Source of the DNA: Gymnopus androsaceus JB14
Lineage: Eukaryota > Basidiomycota > Agaricomycetes > Agaricales > Omphalotaceae
DNA: 64,000 bases
Direction of reading: 5' to 3'
NCBI GenBank assembly: GCA_009733575.1
Contig: ML769442.1
Location: forward strand, 210,666 to 274,665
Part shown: one piece after another, positions 33,905 to 45,872 of the stretch
How the letters are laid out: every line of letters begins with the position of its first letter
Position numbering within the stretch: the first letter of the stretch is position 1
The notes under the pieces: generated by a model
What the model was told of the DNA's origin: nothing
Databases searched by the model: none
Seen by the model: the letters and a program-made list of their open reading frames with translations, nothing else
Made by a program: the position numbers and the translations under genes

Positions 33905-36294
33905 TTTGCATCCAATTCCCTCACTCCCGCTCTTTCTTGGCATGATTTTTCACTGACAAAGATGTATCGCTCTCCGATCCCTAATACTCCACCTGACTTC
34001 TTGGAACTCTATGACTGCATTATCATGCCTTACAATGCTCCTGCTTTTGCCATTGAATTGACCAGGTGCAACCTCTGGGACCGCTACCCTTTCCTTGTTG
34101 AATATCTAACTACAGGTTTCCTGCTCGGCAACATGCCTATCTTACACAAAAGCATAATTATCCCGAATCATTCCTTGGTTGACAAGCATCCTAACGTTGT
34201 CTGGGACTATATACTTGAAGAAGCTGCCGCCAATTGCATGTTGGGCCCTTTCTCCAAAGCTGAGATGGAAACCGTAATGTGTGGTTTTTTCTTTTGCTCT
34301 CCTTTTATCATAGTCAAGCAAGTCCAAGGTCCTGACAAACCCCCTAAGCGTTGCATCTGCCGCAACCTCTCCAAAGATGGCCGCGATTCCTTGGGTAATT
34401 TGGTTCCCTGCATCAACTCATATATCCTTAAAGAGGACTTTCCTACTTCATTCAACTCAGCTGTTTATACAGCAAATTTGGTAAGTCTTCCTCTCCTAAT
34501 CCCAATCTATTCACCTGGGATTTCCTACCCCATTATTTTCTGGGTTCTTACCCATAATTCGCTGGGTTATCTGCCCTGTATTTGCTGTTATTTGCCAAGA
34601 TATCTCGCAATTCTCATTCACCATTCCATTTGCTAAACTCACTTTTATTACTTTACTTGTGCAGGTTGTGTCTGCACCCCCAGGTACCAAAGTTTGCACT
34701 GTGGACATTTTGAAATTCCACTGCACCATCCCTTTGCACCCCCCAAGACAAACCGTACATGGTTGTACATGATCCCAATGGAAAATTCTGGGCAGAGCAT
34801 TGCTACGCATTTGGTGCTGCTTCTGCCAGTTCCAATTCCGGTATGGTGTCTGGTGCAGGTTACAACATATGGCAGTCATTTGGTATAACACCTATTGCCA
34901 AGATAGAAGACAATCTCGCTGCTTTCATCACTCTCAATGCTTTGGGTTCCTATGATTATTTCAACCGTGACAACTTATTTGACCTCATCTCCAAGCTTGG
35001 ACTCCCTTGGCACCCTGACAAGGGTGATCAATATTTTGTCTTCATTTTCACTTTTATTGGTTTTCTCTGGGACCTCAAAACACAAATGAATCAGTCTTCC
35101 TGAGGAGAAGAGACTGAAATACCTCTACCATTTGGAAGATTTCCTGAACACTTATTGCCGCCGCTTAACCCCCAGAGTCAAGGTCAAATCCATTCATGGC
35201 ACCCTCTGTCACATCGCATTCGTTTATGCCCATGGCAAGACCCATCTTCCTCCCCTTTCCAACTTCATGTCTCCATACCGCAACCACAAGGTCAAAAAGG
35301 GCAAATACCCCGATAAGATCATTCCCGAAGTTGAATGGTGGATCCAGCAACTCCAAGACCCATTATTCTACTGCCAACTGCACAAGTTGGGTCCTCTTCA
35401 GGATTTGGAGATCTTTGTGGACGCTTCCACTGACTGGGGTATTGGCATTATCATTGGAGGCAGATGGGCTGTTTTCCACTTAGCTGATGACTGGAAAATT
35501 GAGGGCCGCGATATCTGCTGGCTCAAAACAGTCGCAATCAAAATTCTCATCTATTTCCTCAAAGCAATGGGCTTCAAAAACATTTGTCTACTCATTCATT
35601 CGGACAACCAAGGCACCATTGGTGCCATGCAGAAATCCCATAGTCCAAACTACTGGATTAACATGTCTATTTGTCAAATCTGTGCCACTATTGGCCCCCT
35701 TTACATCCAACCTGAACTCGAATACATTGAGTCAGCCAAGAATCCTGCTGACCTAATTTTGCATGGAATTTTGGGTCCTTAGGAGGACCATCTCGCACTA
35801 CAATTTCAGCTCCCCGACAAGCTTAACAGTACTCTATTCTATTATGTCAAGTAACCTACCCATTCCTGCAGCTGATGGTTCAGTCAAAAGTGCCAATGTT
35901 CCACACCCATTGGCCACTTGGAATTCCCATTTCTTCCTTTGCAACCGCTTCGTTACTCTCCAAAACTACCCCACCAAAGCTACCGAGCTCTCCAATCCAT
36001 CCCCTCCTCTTCACAACTGCTTTCCCTCTCTCCAAGAGTGCTACCAAACCAACAACCTAGTTTCACCTGACCCAGCTGTATCCACTACCCCATTCTCCCG
36101 TCCACCTGAACAACTCCCTGCCCTGCCAGCACCTCGTAAACCAACCACTAATGCCTCCATCCAAGCGAATTCCCTCCGACCCAACATTTGAGCAAAAGAC
36201 TGTTTGCACGCATGGCAGACCCCATTCTCAATCAAGAAACGCCTTACAAACTCCTCCATTTTTCCTCCTGATAATGAGCTATGGGTCCGTTGGT
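33905..36294 (+). pseudogene. DIRS reverse transcriptase/RNase H, inactivated
   Basis: RT begins near MYRSPIPNTPPDFLELYD. Hallmarks: SIIIPNHSLVDKHP, CRNLSKDGRDSLG and INSYILKEDFPTSF. A 184-nt intron (34481-34664, GTAAGT...GCAG) is followed by SAPPGTKVCTVDILKFHC. The catalytic motif reads KIEDNLAAF: the expected second Asp of the xxDD pair is Asn. After a frameshift near 35095 come EEKRLKYL, VKSIHGTLCHIAFVYAHGKT and RNase H FVDASTDWGIGIIIGG, SDNQGTIGAMQK and NPADLILHG. A further frameshift lies near 34738 and an in-frame TGA near 36189. Protein similarity continues to 36294, where the insertion starts. Confidence 0.88.
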
Positions 36295-36299
36295 TCAAA

Positions 36300-37210
36300 T
36301 AGTGTAGAGCAATCAACACTAAGCAATCGGAACACAGGGGGTTTGGCTATCAATTTAAATAGCAAGGGTGCGTTGTCAAAGGTTCTGCAAAGAAAATACT
36401 CTATTTGTCTCTCAAAAGTGACTGGTGTTTCTCGAAGTGATACTGGTAGATGATTGAAGGATAGGATCTCCTTTTCTAATCAATCTATACTGATTTGGGG
36501 CAATGATAGGGGCAACAATATAACAATGACAATAAAAAGAACCACCAACAATATGGCTTGGTTCAACAAAGTGATTCCCAACAGTAGGGCAAAACCACTC
36601 AGGACAACAGACAGTTTGTTTCCTGTACACCTGAGCTCAGTTGCAACAGATGGTCACTTCTTGGTGGTCACACTAGACTCCTTGGAACTAAAACAACAAT
36701 TTGACTTGGTATAAGTCTGTGGATTTTCACAGTCGTCAGGATTATAAGTCTCTAACGCTGGGTGCAATAACAACTCTTTCCGTACCACATGAGGTATTAC
36801 TTTGGTTCACAAGGGAGTGGTATCTTTCCTGTCTCAGCTGTACACCACAAAATGAATCAAAGGCCACCTTGATATAGGTCCAGCGAGATATTGTGTATCT
36901 AGTCTTTGGCCTGAATAAAATATCTAAGTTGAGCTCAAAAAGGTGTGAAATTAGCACAAGGCCACAGAGAGGTCAGTGTTTCAGCTAGGAATGATATCCG
37001 AGCTGAGTTGTAAGGTTGGTGGCTTGTTTGATATTGATTTGATCTGGGTCTGTGGCCTGTGAGATCTTTTTCAGATGGTGTCTCTTTTACTTTGACTTTG
37101 CCTCAATTCCAAGCCACATCCACTCTCTCATTGTCCTGGTCAAAGCAGACCAATCTGGTATTTAAAATGCACCTCTGCGACCTCAAATAATCACTCAATA
37201 GTCCTCAATC
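36300..37210. other. Left non-coding part of the insertion
   Basis: No supported gene. Contains the presumed promoter of the gene starting at 37215. Confidence 0.5.
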
Positions 37211-37214
37211 CCCA

Positions 37215-38191
37215 ATGCCATCCCAAACCAACTTTTCAGTTGTTGTAAATACTGTCCACATCCATCCTCAACCTGGTTCAACCATCAATATCACAGTAAC
37301 TCCAACTTCTCCTGGACCTCTGGTGAGATTCTCGGTCAGGATATCATTTATCTAAACATTTTTTTAACAGTGTTTCATGTTTGAATTTCCAGGCAACTCT
37401 ATTCACCAATGGCGGAATTCTATTGAGGCAGATGGTTCAGTTGTTCCTGACTCGGAGCCTGCCCGACTCGAGGAACTTGAACAATTTAATGAACAGGAAC
37501 AAAATGACACTGCAGTCCGCTACCAGTCACTTGTTGCTGCAGGAGTCCTTGCTAATAGTCCGACTCCATCCCCTGTCAAGACTTTTCTCAATATGGTAGG
37601 CTCCTTGAGATTTATTTGCAGTATATTTGGCTTAATTGAGCACATCCTAGCTTAAGCATAGTGGAGTCTTTAGTCCTACTACATCTCCTCTCAAGAATTT
37701 TGAGGATATGGTACGCTCTTTGAGCTAAAAACTTGTATTTGAGCTAATCAGTTTTGTCTTCAGCTTGACCGCAATCCTGGACATTGCAGTCCTGTGGAGA
37801 ATCTTTCAGCCCGTGCCAATGTTCGCTTGTGAGAGGATTCAACAACTGAGGACAACACTGGCGATGAGGCACCGGTCCCCCACCCTGGCAATGTTTATGC
37901 AAAGGATTCGACTACTGAGGACTGACACCAATGATGATGATGCTGAACCGGCTTCTTGCAATGGCTCAGGACCTGTGGTCATTGTTTCTGCCACCCCCAA
38001 AACTCATCCTCCCACATGCTTGGGGCCTGCTGCTCATGTCTCTGACCACTATGTTCAATCCTGAAATGGAGGATGCGGATGATGAAATGTCTTCTGTCGG
38101 GGATTTGGACCAAGGCATGGTCACAGAGGATGTGGAGGATGGTACGCAAATGCTCGGAACTGTATTCACAACTTTTGTTCAGTTGATTTGA
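37215..38191 (+). pseudogene. Insertion gene A, unknown acidic protein
   Basis: Start MPSQTNFSVVVNTVHIHPQ. Exons 37215-37322, about 37371-37593, and 37660-37708 (LKHSGVFSPTTSPLKNFEDM), then 37765 onward. The third and fourth exons join in phase. In the last part frames change: EDSTTEDNTGDEAPVPHPGN follows a TGA, and an acidic tail MEDADDEMSSVGDLDQGM leads to a stop at 38189-38191. Serine/threonine/proline- and acid-rich, no domain recognised. Its 3' end is 16 bp from the stop of the convergent gene B. Confidence 0.5.
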
Positions 38192-38207
38192 CAAGAATGT
38201 ATATAAG

Positions 38208-41200
38208 TTAGATATTATGAATGTTTATCAATCTTTTTCGTTTACGCTGTGGTGCTCCCTCTGACTCTTCATCTTTGTTGGACCCATCATCCTCATCAGA
38301 CACCTCATTGGAAAATTGGCCTGCGATCTCTGCAGCCCGTGCTTCCTTCCTCTTCTTATTCTCTGCTGCTGTGGCTTTCCACTTCTCCTGTGTTTTTGTT
38401 TGTTTTGCATCCTGAAGTTCTTGGAGTTTTGCACTGCAGTTTCATGGTGAAAGATCTCTCTATCATCATGCAGTGGGATTGGAATAGTAAGGTCTCAATG
38501 CATTGTGAAGGCCATACATATTGATGATGAATCTATCATCATCGCCATGTTGAAGGAAGTTGGAGGTCCGTTCTACAAGCTGTCGCTCTTGAACAATGTT
38601 CCGAGATCCCGATGCCTTGCACTTTCCAAGGCGACAGTCATGTTGGACTGATAGTCGGAATAGAACATCCTGCACAATGTTAGTGCATTCATTATTATAA
38701 GCAACGAAAATACATACCTTGGTTTCAACGCATAATTTTCACATCTTCATCAGAACATGGTCAGTAGAGTACTGGCAAATTAAAATATGGATGATGGCAA
38801 TCACCAAGTATGAAACACTCCACTGCTACAATATTTGCTGGACGTGTTCTTTCATGATTTGCTTTCGGTGAAAGAAGCTCAATAATACGGCCAATGGAGT
38901 GTTCCTGTACAGTGTAAAGTAAGTATATTGAAGTGAATAGTTTAATTGGATACTTACTGTACTTTCTGGTTTTTGGATAACAACCCAAGATCCTATCTTG
39001 CAGTTATCACCAGATGTGGCAATTACAGACATATTGTCATTCCAAAACAGCCAGTCCTGCTCCAAGACTGACAAAGCTTGTGTCAAGGACCATGCAAATG
39101 TATGCATCTTCTTCGTAGCAAGTGGTTTCATAATGCCTGGAACGTTGTCAAAAATAAATTAATTAAAAAAGGAGCTCTGTTCTCACCATATTTAACTGCA
39201 TCCAGAGGAATCCAGCCCAAATGTCATTGTATAATCGGATGAGATTTTAATAGATCCATTACCCTTGGACTAGCTTGGATCCAATCCTTGCTTTCCTCAT
39301 CAAAATGGTACCCACCGCTCAATGTGTGTTTGACGCGATCCATTCCAGAGAATTTCTGGGCAATGTCTTGACTTGGGGCTTGGCCATTACTGTAGACTGA
39401 GCACAAGCGGAAAACGGCATTGAAACATTCGAATCCTTCAGTTGAACTGCGGATAATTGGGCCAAAGCGCCGAATATCATTTGGGATATGTGGAAGTAGA
39501 TGAAGTTTGATTTTGTTGATGATTTTTGCTGGATCCACTGCTGAAAATGCATCGAGAGTATTACCAATGACAATGTCAAGATCGTTCTAGAAAAAAAGTA
39601 GGTTTTAATCACAAAATAGTAGATAATCTTGACATGTCTCACCAGATACAACTCCATGTCTTTGATTTCATGAACCCAAAGAAATGCACCCAGTTCACCA
39701 GCCGATTTGATGAGATCAAACTGAGCAGGAGTTACGAAGTCATGTACATGAAAAGCGATGGTTTGCATCAGCGTTTTGAAGTGCTTTCCAATGAGGTTAT
39801 TGCGGTACTGCATAATGTATGCAGCACGAAGAGGAGGAACAGTGAGTCCATCAAGGTCTGTAGACTGTAGGCAGGACAACAAACAGATTTCTCTGCTCTT
39901 CAGTCATTGAGGTGTGAAGCATATGCCATATATACTTCATGATGCCCAAAAGCACAGTATGCAGGATCTCAACTGGCGTATCTTGTGTTGGATCGAGTCC
40001 TACTTGAAACATCAGCTACGGTAAATGCATACATTTATCAAATTCTTACCTGCGATATCCAATAAGGGATTGATCTTATCCCCAGGCTGCTCCTGTAGCC
40101 AAGCCATGAGGTCTCTTGTGATTGCCTCAGCTGTTAAACTAGGATCATCCCATTTCATTTCATTGCGATTTTTCAAGAAGGATGTCAATCCAGTACTGCG
40201 CAACTTTATCCTTTGTCCCAGTACCATCGTTGCATTTCGGTGATTACAGACTTTACGCCCATAGTAGCAGCTTTCAACTGATTGTTCAGGCGATTCCGGG
40301 TCTCTTCAGCTGATCGAGCTATACCACACTGAATATTAAATGTCAAAATGTCAGTAAGAATGAATGCATTGAACAATAACTTACGCAAAAAAGTGCATGG
40401 TATCCTGCATCAGACTCAGTTTCTTCATGAGAACCACCCGCATTGCATTTACGGCACAGGTGGTTTGAGTTCCCTCCACCATGAGAGGCCTCTTCAGCTT
40501 GTTGAGGGTTGTCAGCAGGTAAGCCAGGGACTCGAAGTCGTGATCCGCACATGCGCCCCGTAGCTGCATTATATGATAGAATAGGATGTTTATGTGTATC
40601 GCTGGTATTAAAAATAAGAAGAATATAAAAACTGATTGGCAAATTCACTTACTTGATCATTTCCTTCACAGCGGAAAATTGTTCAGGTGATGTTGCATTT
40701 GGGGAAGTCGATACAAATTGGACAAAGTACTCCTGTTGCAATAGCCGAACCTGGAAGGTTTGAGTTGACTGTATACATGTTGATATGTTTGTTGTATTGC
40801 TTGGATTTATTCCCCAATACATCGTCAACCCACAGAGGATAATATATATCATATAGGTCATACCCTTCCGGAACAAGATTTCGGTCAGGATTGGGCATCT
40901 GGGGGATTGAGGTAGCATCTGCAAAGCTGTGAATGGCGCAATATTTGTGATTCAGTTGAGTCACTTACCATGCCAGGGAATATGTACTCCATCCCTAGAT
41001 GCCATGAGATCAAGGTAGTTGGTACAGAAAATATTGGAAGGGATGCTTATGAGCTGTGGGTTTTGAACCCATTCGCCAGCTTCATTTGTAGTGATAAGGT
41101 GAGCGTCTGCACAGATGATACCGTTTCGCTTGATCCAGGTCAAAGGAATCACAATGCGAGAATCCTCAAGCATGGCAGCCTCATTGATATAAAACTGCTT

Positions 41201-42421
41201 TCCTCCAACTGAAAACATCGGTGTATGTTCAGAAGGTGAGTACTCCTTCCAACGGTCACATTGCCATACTTCTGAAATTGGCCCTGTAGTTTCCTCTGGA
41301 TAGAAGTTCATGTGCTCCGCAATCTGAGGATTAGAGAAGTTCTGCAAAATAATTTTGAACATTCATATAATAAGTTTCAAATTGCTAACTTACCCTTTTT
41401 ACTGCTTCTCGAGGATCATTCACATAGAAATGATTGCCCAGTGACAAGTAAATGGTTTGGGCTGCTTCCAGTAGAGACTTGCAGTGTTTTTTGCATCTGT
41501 CGGAATGCATGATAACTCGGGACATTCATCACCCAGCTTCACGCATCATCCACAGCATAAGCCTGAAGTGTGCAGTTGACATTCTGAGATGAGGAAGATT
41601 GTCCATGATGTCCAGAAGCATCATCTACATAAATAATAATTAAACCTTCATCAACACTGAACGCTTCTAAATCACATACCAGTTTGTTTGGATATGGTGC
41701 ATAATCACAATGATTTTCTGTATCGGCAGCTGGAAGGAACAGATTTTCACCTATGCTCAAGTTACCAGATTCATCATCATCATCAACTGGATCAGAAATA
41801 AGTAAAGTATGCAAGGCATGATGTAAATTGGAATACTCACAACCAAGACTCCAAAGTGTCTCGAGAACGTTTGTCTCACTAGCATCTTCATCATCCAAAA
41901 ACAATTCCCGTATCAGGATCTGTTCAAACTGAAACCGGATATTTTCCTTTTCAGTCTTGGGATCATATGGTGCTGGTGGTTCAACACGCTCAAACTCGGG
42001 AATGGGATTAGTTGGTACAAAGTGATTAGTTGAAGGTGCAGCGGAGAATGACATATCTGGACGCGAATGGTTTTCTTGGTGAACAGAGAAATCATCAACA
42101 TCCATGCTTGAAGAACCAGTGTAGGTATCGATTGAAGCTTGTTGACGCCGGCGTTCAAGCTCATCCTCATCTCTTTTCGCATCCACATTCCCTAAATGAG
42201 TTTGACTACTGCAATGCCTTTCGGCAATTGATTTTCCCCTCTTCTGCCAATGGCTAGCAGTTGTATGTGGAGTACGCTGAAAGCAAAGGATACAGCACAT
42301 TTCCCTGTGATTCGCTGGATTCTCTTCAAATCCTGATATGGTAATTGTCAGTAAGTGTAAGTATTCTGACAGTTAACCAAGGTATACCTTCCGGTATTGG
42401 CTTTAGTTTTGCACCTGCCAT
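38208..42421 (-). pseudogene. Insertion gene B, large transposase-like protein of Agaricomycete mobile elements
   Basis: Starts MAGAKLKPIPEGFEENPANH and, after an intron, CCILCFQRTPHTTASHWQKR, a Cys/His zinc-finger-like N-terminus. Then LDIMDNLPHLRMSTAHFRLM, FYPEETTGPISEVWQCDRWK, WVDDVLGNKSKQYNKHINMY, VSTSPNATSPEQF, VPGLPADNPQQAEEASHGGG, QPGDKINPLLDIAGLDPTQD and DIRRFGPIIRSSTEGFECFN. The C-terminus is basic (NKKRKEARAAEIAG and KRKRL). I know this arrangement as a highly repeated protein family of mushroom genomes with no assigned catalytic domain; transposase is inferred from its repetition and its companions. Frame breaks near 41445, 40757 and 39865 make this copy defective. Confidence 0.7.
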
Positions 42422-42913
42422 CTTAGAGGACTGGTTCAAAATGATCGTAGTAGTTAACGTGAATAGTTATTGTCAAGAATCAAGATACACTACAAAAGAC
42501 AAAAGAAGCAAAGCAGCACCAAATGTAGCGCTGAATGTGTCATCTCATGTGACTTGACTTGAATCTCGAGAAACAATCTTCAACGGTTGAAACTTGAACC
42601 ATGACAGCCATGTTAACACTCTCTTTCTTCTCTATTCTCCATGGAAATTCCAGCGCACTGTAATACTATATTATCTTCAACAATTCTCAAGATGGGCTGT
42701 ATCTTTTCGCAATTTTGTGTGGCTTTTGGCTGTTGCAGATTCAACCTATGGGCCATGATCTCCTCTCTCATTGTGTAGGTCTTCCAAAACGGGGTACTAT
42801 AGGCCACCTGAATATGTTTTTTCCACAGATCCAAGCAGGCTTCACAGTATAAAAGCGCTTCTATTCTTGCTACTCGCATATCTTCTTCCCCATCCAAAGC
42901 CACCACCCTCACC
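42422..42913. promoter_or_regulatory. Divergent promoter region between insertion genes B and C
   Basis: A 492-bp gap between the ATG of gene B (-) and that of gene C (+). It is the only place their promoters can be. A TATAAAAG word lies at 42848, about 65 bp before the gene C start. Confidence 0.5.
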
Positions 42914-44388
42914 ATGTCTGACCTCATTATGATGGATCCTTCTCTTCTAACTCCTGCTCAACGTGTGATGCGTGACATGGCATTGCAACAACTCTCCAAA
43001 TTTGATTCTGATGTACCTGGACCTGAGGTGCCACCGAATGAAGGACAGTCAGCTCATGATTTGCGAGCTCCTTCTGCTGCTGAGCCAAGCTTGCATGCTA
43101 TGGCTGCACGAGCCAGCATGGCAAAGATCGAGCTTGAACTTTCTCCGAAAATATGGTGCGATGCTGGATAAATATATACATGTGAGTTGTACTGTTCCTT
43201 ACTTTCTTCTATCTCTGATGCTCCCCTGCTCCCTATAGGCTAGCACCGCAGAGCAGAGGCTCCTTGCTGTGGCCTATACTCTCAAGACGGCACAACAGCT
43301 CGAGAAGGCCATGAAAGCAGAGAGGTACACTATCTCTGACAGCTTGAAAGTAAGTTTACTTGTTTTGTTAGAACATCGCTAATAATTCCTTCGACTAGAA
43401 ATCTTTGCGTACTTATGCCATGCTTTTTATTATGTCTCCACATCTTTCTTCATTTCGGGGGCCAGTTGCAGACGCTATCATCGATACATTTTATGCCTGG
43501 GAATGAGCAACATACTAACTTTCAATTCTATATAGTCTGCTATGTGTGAACTTGGTTTTGAGGGTATTCCTCAACCTCATGAAATCAGCAATATTGACAT
43601 TATCCAAGCTTTTCTCAACTCTCAGTTAACCCAAGATCGCTATACCATCAAGAAGAAGGTCTGTTCCTCATTTCCCTGCCTTTCTAGTGCGCCACGCTCA
43701 TCTTTTATTAGCTCAATGCATCTATTCAGCCAGATTCACCTACTGCGAACATTGCCCTCCTCGCTCATAATATTTGTGGAAAGTTCACGATCCCAATGAC
43801 AGTCAAGCTGTTGGCTCGCATTGCTCTTCTTATAAGTCCAATTTGTCCACTGTTGTTTAGCTGCTGCTAACTTGTTTATCTATAGCATTGGTTGCTCGGA
43901 CAGCATCCAGATGCTGAGGCCGAATTGTTTTGGCTATCCATTGACTATGACATTGATGAATATTGTGGCTCTGGCGGTTTCAAGAATCCAGATACTGTTG
44001 CAATGTGGTCGTGTGTTTCATTCTCCTGTAAATATCCTTCTATCCTGATCATCATTCATCTAGGAGTTTTTGGTACCTTTACAATGAGGATGTAAAGAAG
44101 TATGGAGACCCAACTACTACAAGTATTGTACTTGTTTCCACTTCTGCAGTTACCGACAACCAACACACTGTGATCAGCAAATGGGCCAAGACCATGGAGC
44201 CTCCTGCCGAGAAGAAGAGTAATAAGCGTCCACGCATGGATGACAGTGAAGATGATGCTGCGAGGGCTGGTAGTGGTGTTGGTGGAGCTGGTGATAGCGG
44301 CGGCACTGACAGTAGTGACAGAACTGGTAGTAGCAGTGGTGCTGGTGGTGATCCCAATGAATTGCTGAACAGTGCCATTACTGAATGA
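42914..44388 (+). pseudogene. Insertion gene C, unknown protein with glycine/serine-rich tail
   Basis: Starts MSDLIMMDPSLLTPAQRVMR at 42914. Exons then give KYGAMLDKYIH, TAEQRLLAVAYTLKTAQQLE, CELGFEGIPQPHEISNIDII, HWLLGQHPDAEAELFWLSID, YNEDVKKYGDP and a tail KKSNKRPRMDDSEDDAARAG followed by Gly/Ser-rich sequence to a TGA at 44386. The basic KRPR could be a nuclear localisation signal. Frame shifts near 43140. It belongs with gene B as the usual companion ORF; function unknown. Confidence 0.5.
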
Positions 44389-44389
44389 T

Positions 44390-45863
44390 GTTTCTCTCCA
44401 TGATTTGTATAATATGACATCCTTTCATTGTATTGTACAGTAGCTTTAGTCAATCTCATGCAGTTCTTAAATCGTTCTCTCTTCCTGTGTGAAATTTAGC
44501 TCTTCGCAGTGGTCATGCATAGGTTGCTTACGGTCTCAGTGATAGCCAATATAAATCGTTAAAAAATGCCTATTTGAATAACTATTGGAGAGCCTTGTCG
44601 CTGCCAGTGCGAGCTCCTCTCGGTAAAAATAGGAGCTGGTACAAGAGCTCAGCTCAAGATTAAATACCTATTGACAGCACAATTACCCGGAGCTCAAACA
44701 TAGATCAGTTTACACCTCAATGCTATATCGTGTCTCAAGGTCAGCGTGAGGTAAGGAATCAAATCAACCTCAGTTTGATAGGACCCATAGGCAACTTATT
44801 GTCCTTGAAATTTGGCATCAAATTCTCATGACTCTCATCTCTGTCTGATATCCTCTCATTCAGGTCTTAACAACCTGATTTCCGAATTATGGTGTAGCTA
44901 CGTCAACGAGGATTCACACTAGCAACAAATGAGGTCCAAAGGTAACTTGTTTTGCAAAGGAAATATAGCTAGGCTTTTATACTACTCTTGGCCAGACGCC
45001 AATTAAATAATAAGGTACTTTGAGAATCAGGAGAAACGGTACAACTTATTCAGGAAAAGGAGAAATCATAATAAAGTAGTCCATATATGCATATATCTGC
45101 AACCCTAATGTCCGTTCATCTGCTTCTTATGGGCATTACACCCTATTTCTATCTGGGTTATACACCTTTGGTCCTTTCCTGGGCAATGCGTACTGCTATG
45201 TAGCTGACGCATGTCCAGTGCCGTCTCACTAATCCCATCATAGTTGTGTTTCCCTTTGTAACTTATTGTGTCCTCCTTTCCTTCTTTTGTATTATCATTC
45301 TCTGTCCTTGTAGCTTTCCAATCATACCCATATCCCTATATCCCTGCAGTATATTCATGCGGGAAAACACCAACTAATGTATGGTGTTATTCTCCTAGCT
45401 CGAATCTCTGTCTATTATGCATCATTTCTTCCGTTTCTTGGCAGACATGTATGCCTTCCAATACTGACACACGTCACTTCAAGGGTCTATGTATCCTCTC
45501 TTGGCTTCGTCAATCCTCCTGTTCTTGTTTCGTTCTTTCGGCATACGCCGGTTATCCATTTGTTCGGCACCAAACAGAATATTAGCGCTTCCTCGGTATC
45601 AAGCTTCGAAGTATCCCTCGGCTATCATGACAATCTTGGCATCAGCCCACTGGAATTGGTTCTGTCCCGTTTTGCAAAGTTTATATCCTTCCAAAATCCC
45701 TGAGTTACTTGTCTTCAGAGTGTATCCTTTGGAGCTCAAGTCTATGTGGGCAATATGCCTCTTTTAATATGAGTTCTGGCGTTGACATGCCAGTAAGACT
45801 CTGCTACCGGACTACGGATTCCTACAGACTATTTAGAGCTGATATTCAGTTTAATACCATGGC
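44390..45863. other. Right non-coding part of the insertion
   Basis: Only short overlapping frames rich in Ser/Cys/Phe, no domain. No inverted copy of the left end was found by eye. Confidence 0.4.
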
Positions 45864-45872
45864 TCCGTTGGT

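Larger units (their letters stand above)
36295..45863. mobile_element. 9.6 kb three-gene insertion, probable DNA transposon
   Basis: Interrupts the DIRS pol between RNase H and recombinase. TCCGTTGGT stands at both borders (36286-36294 and 45864-45872), a candidate 9-bp target duplication. Removing the insertion keeps the DIRS frame open for about 40 codons across the join. It carries a large minus-strand gene flanked by two smaller plus-strand genes. I could not find clear terminal inverted repeats, so its class is open. Confidence 0.6.

Noticed and set aside
41539..42300. Gene B frame treated as a separate 253-residue protein
   Set aside because: Clear GT-AG introns inside it and continuation of the same family upstream (ATG 42421) and downstream show it is one part of a larger gene.
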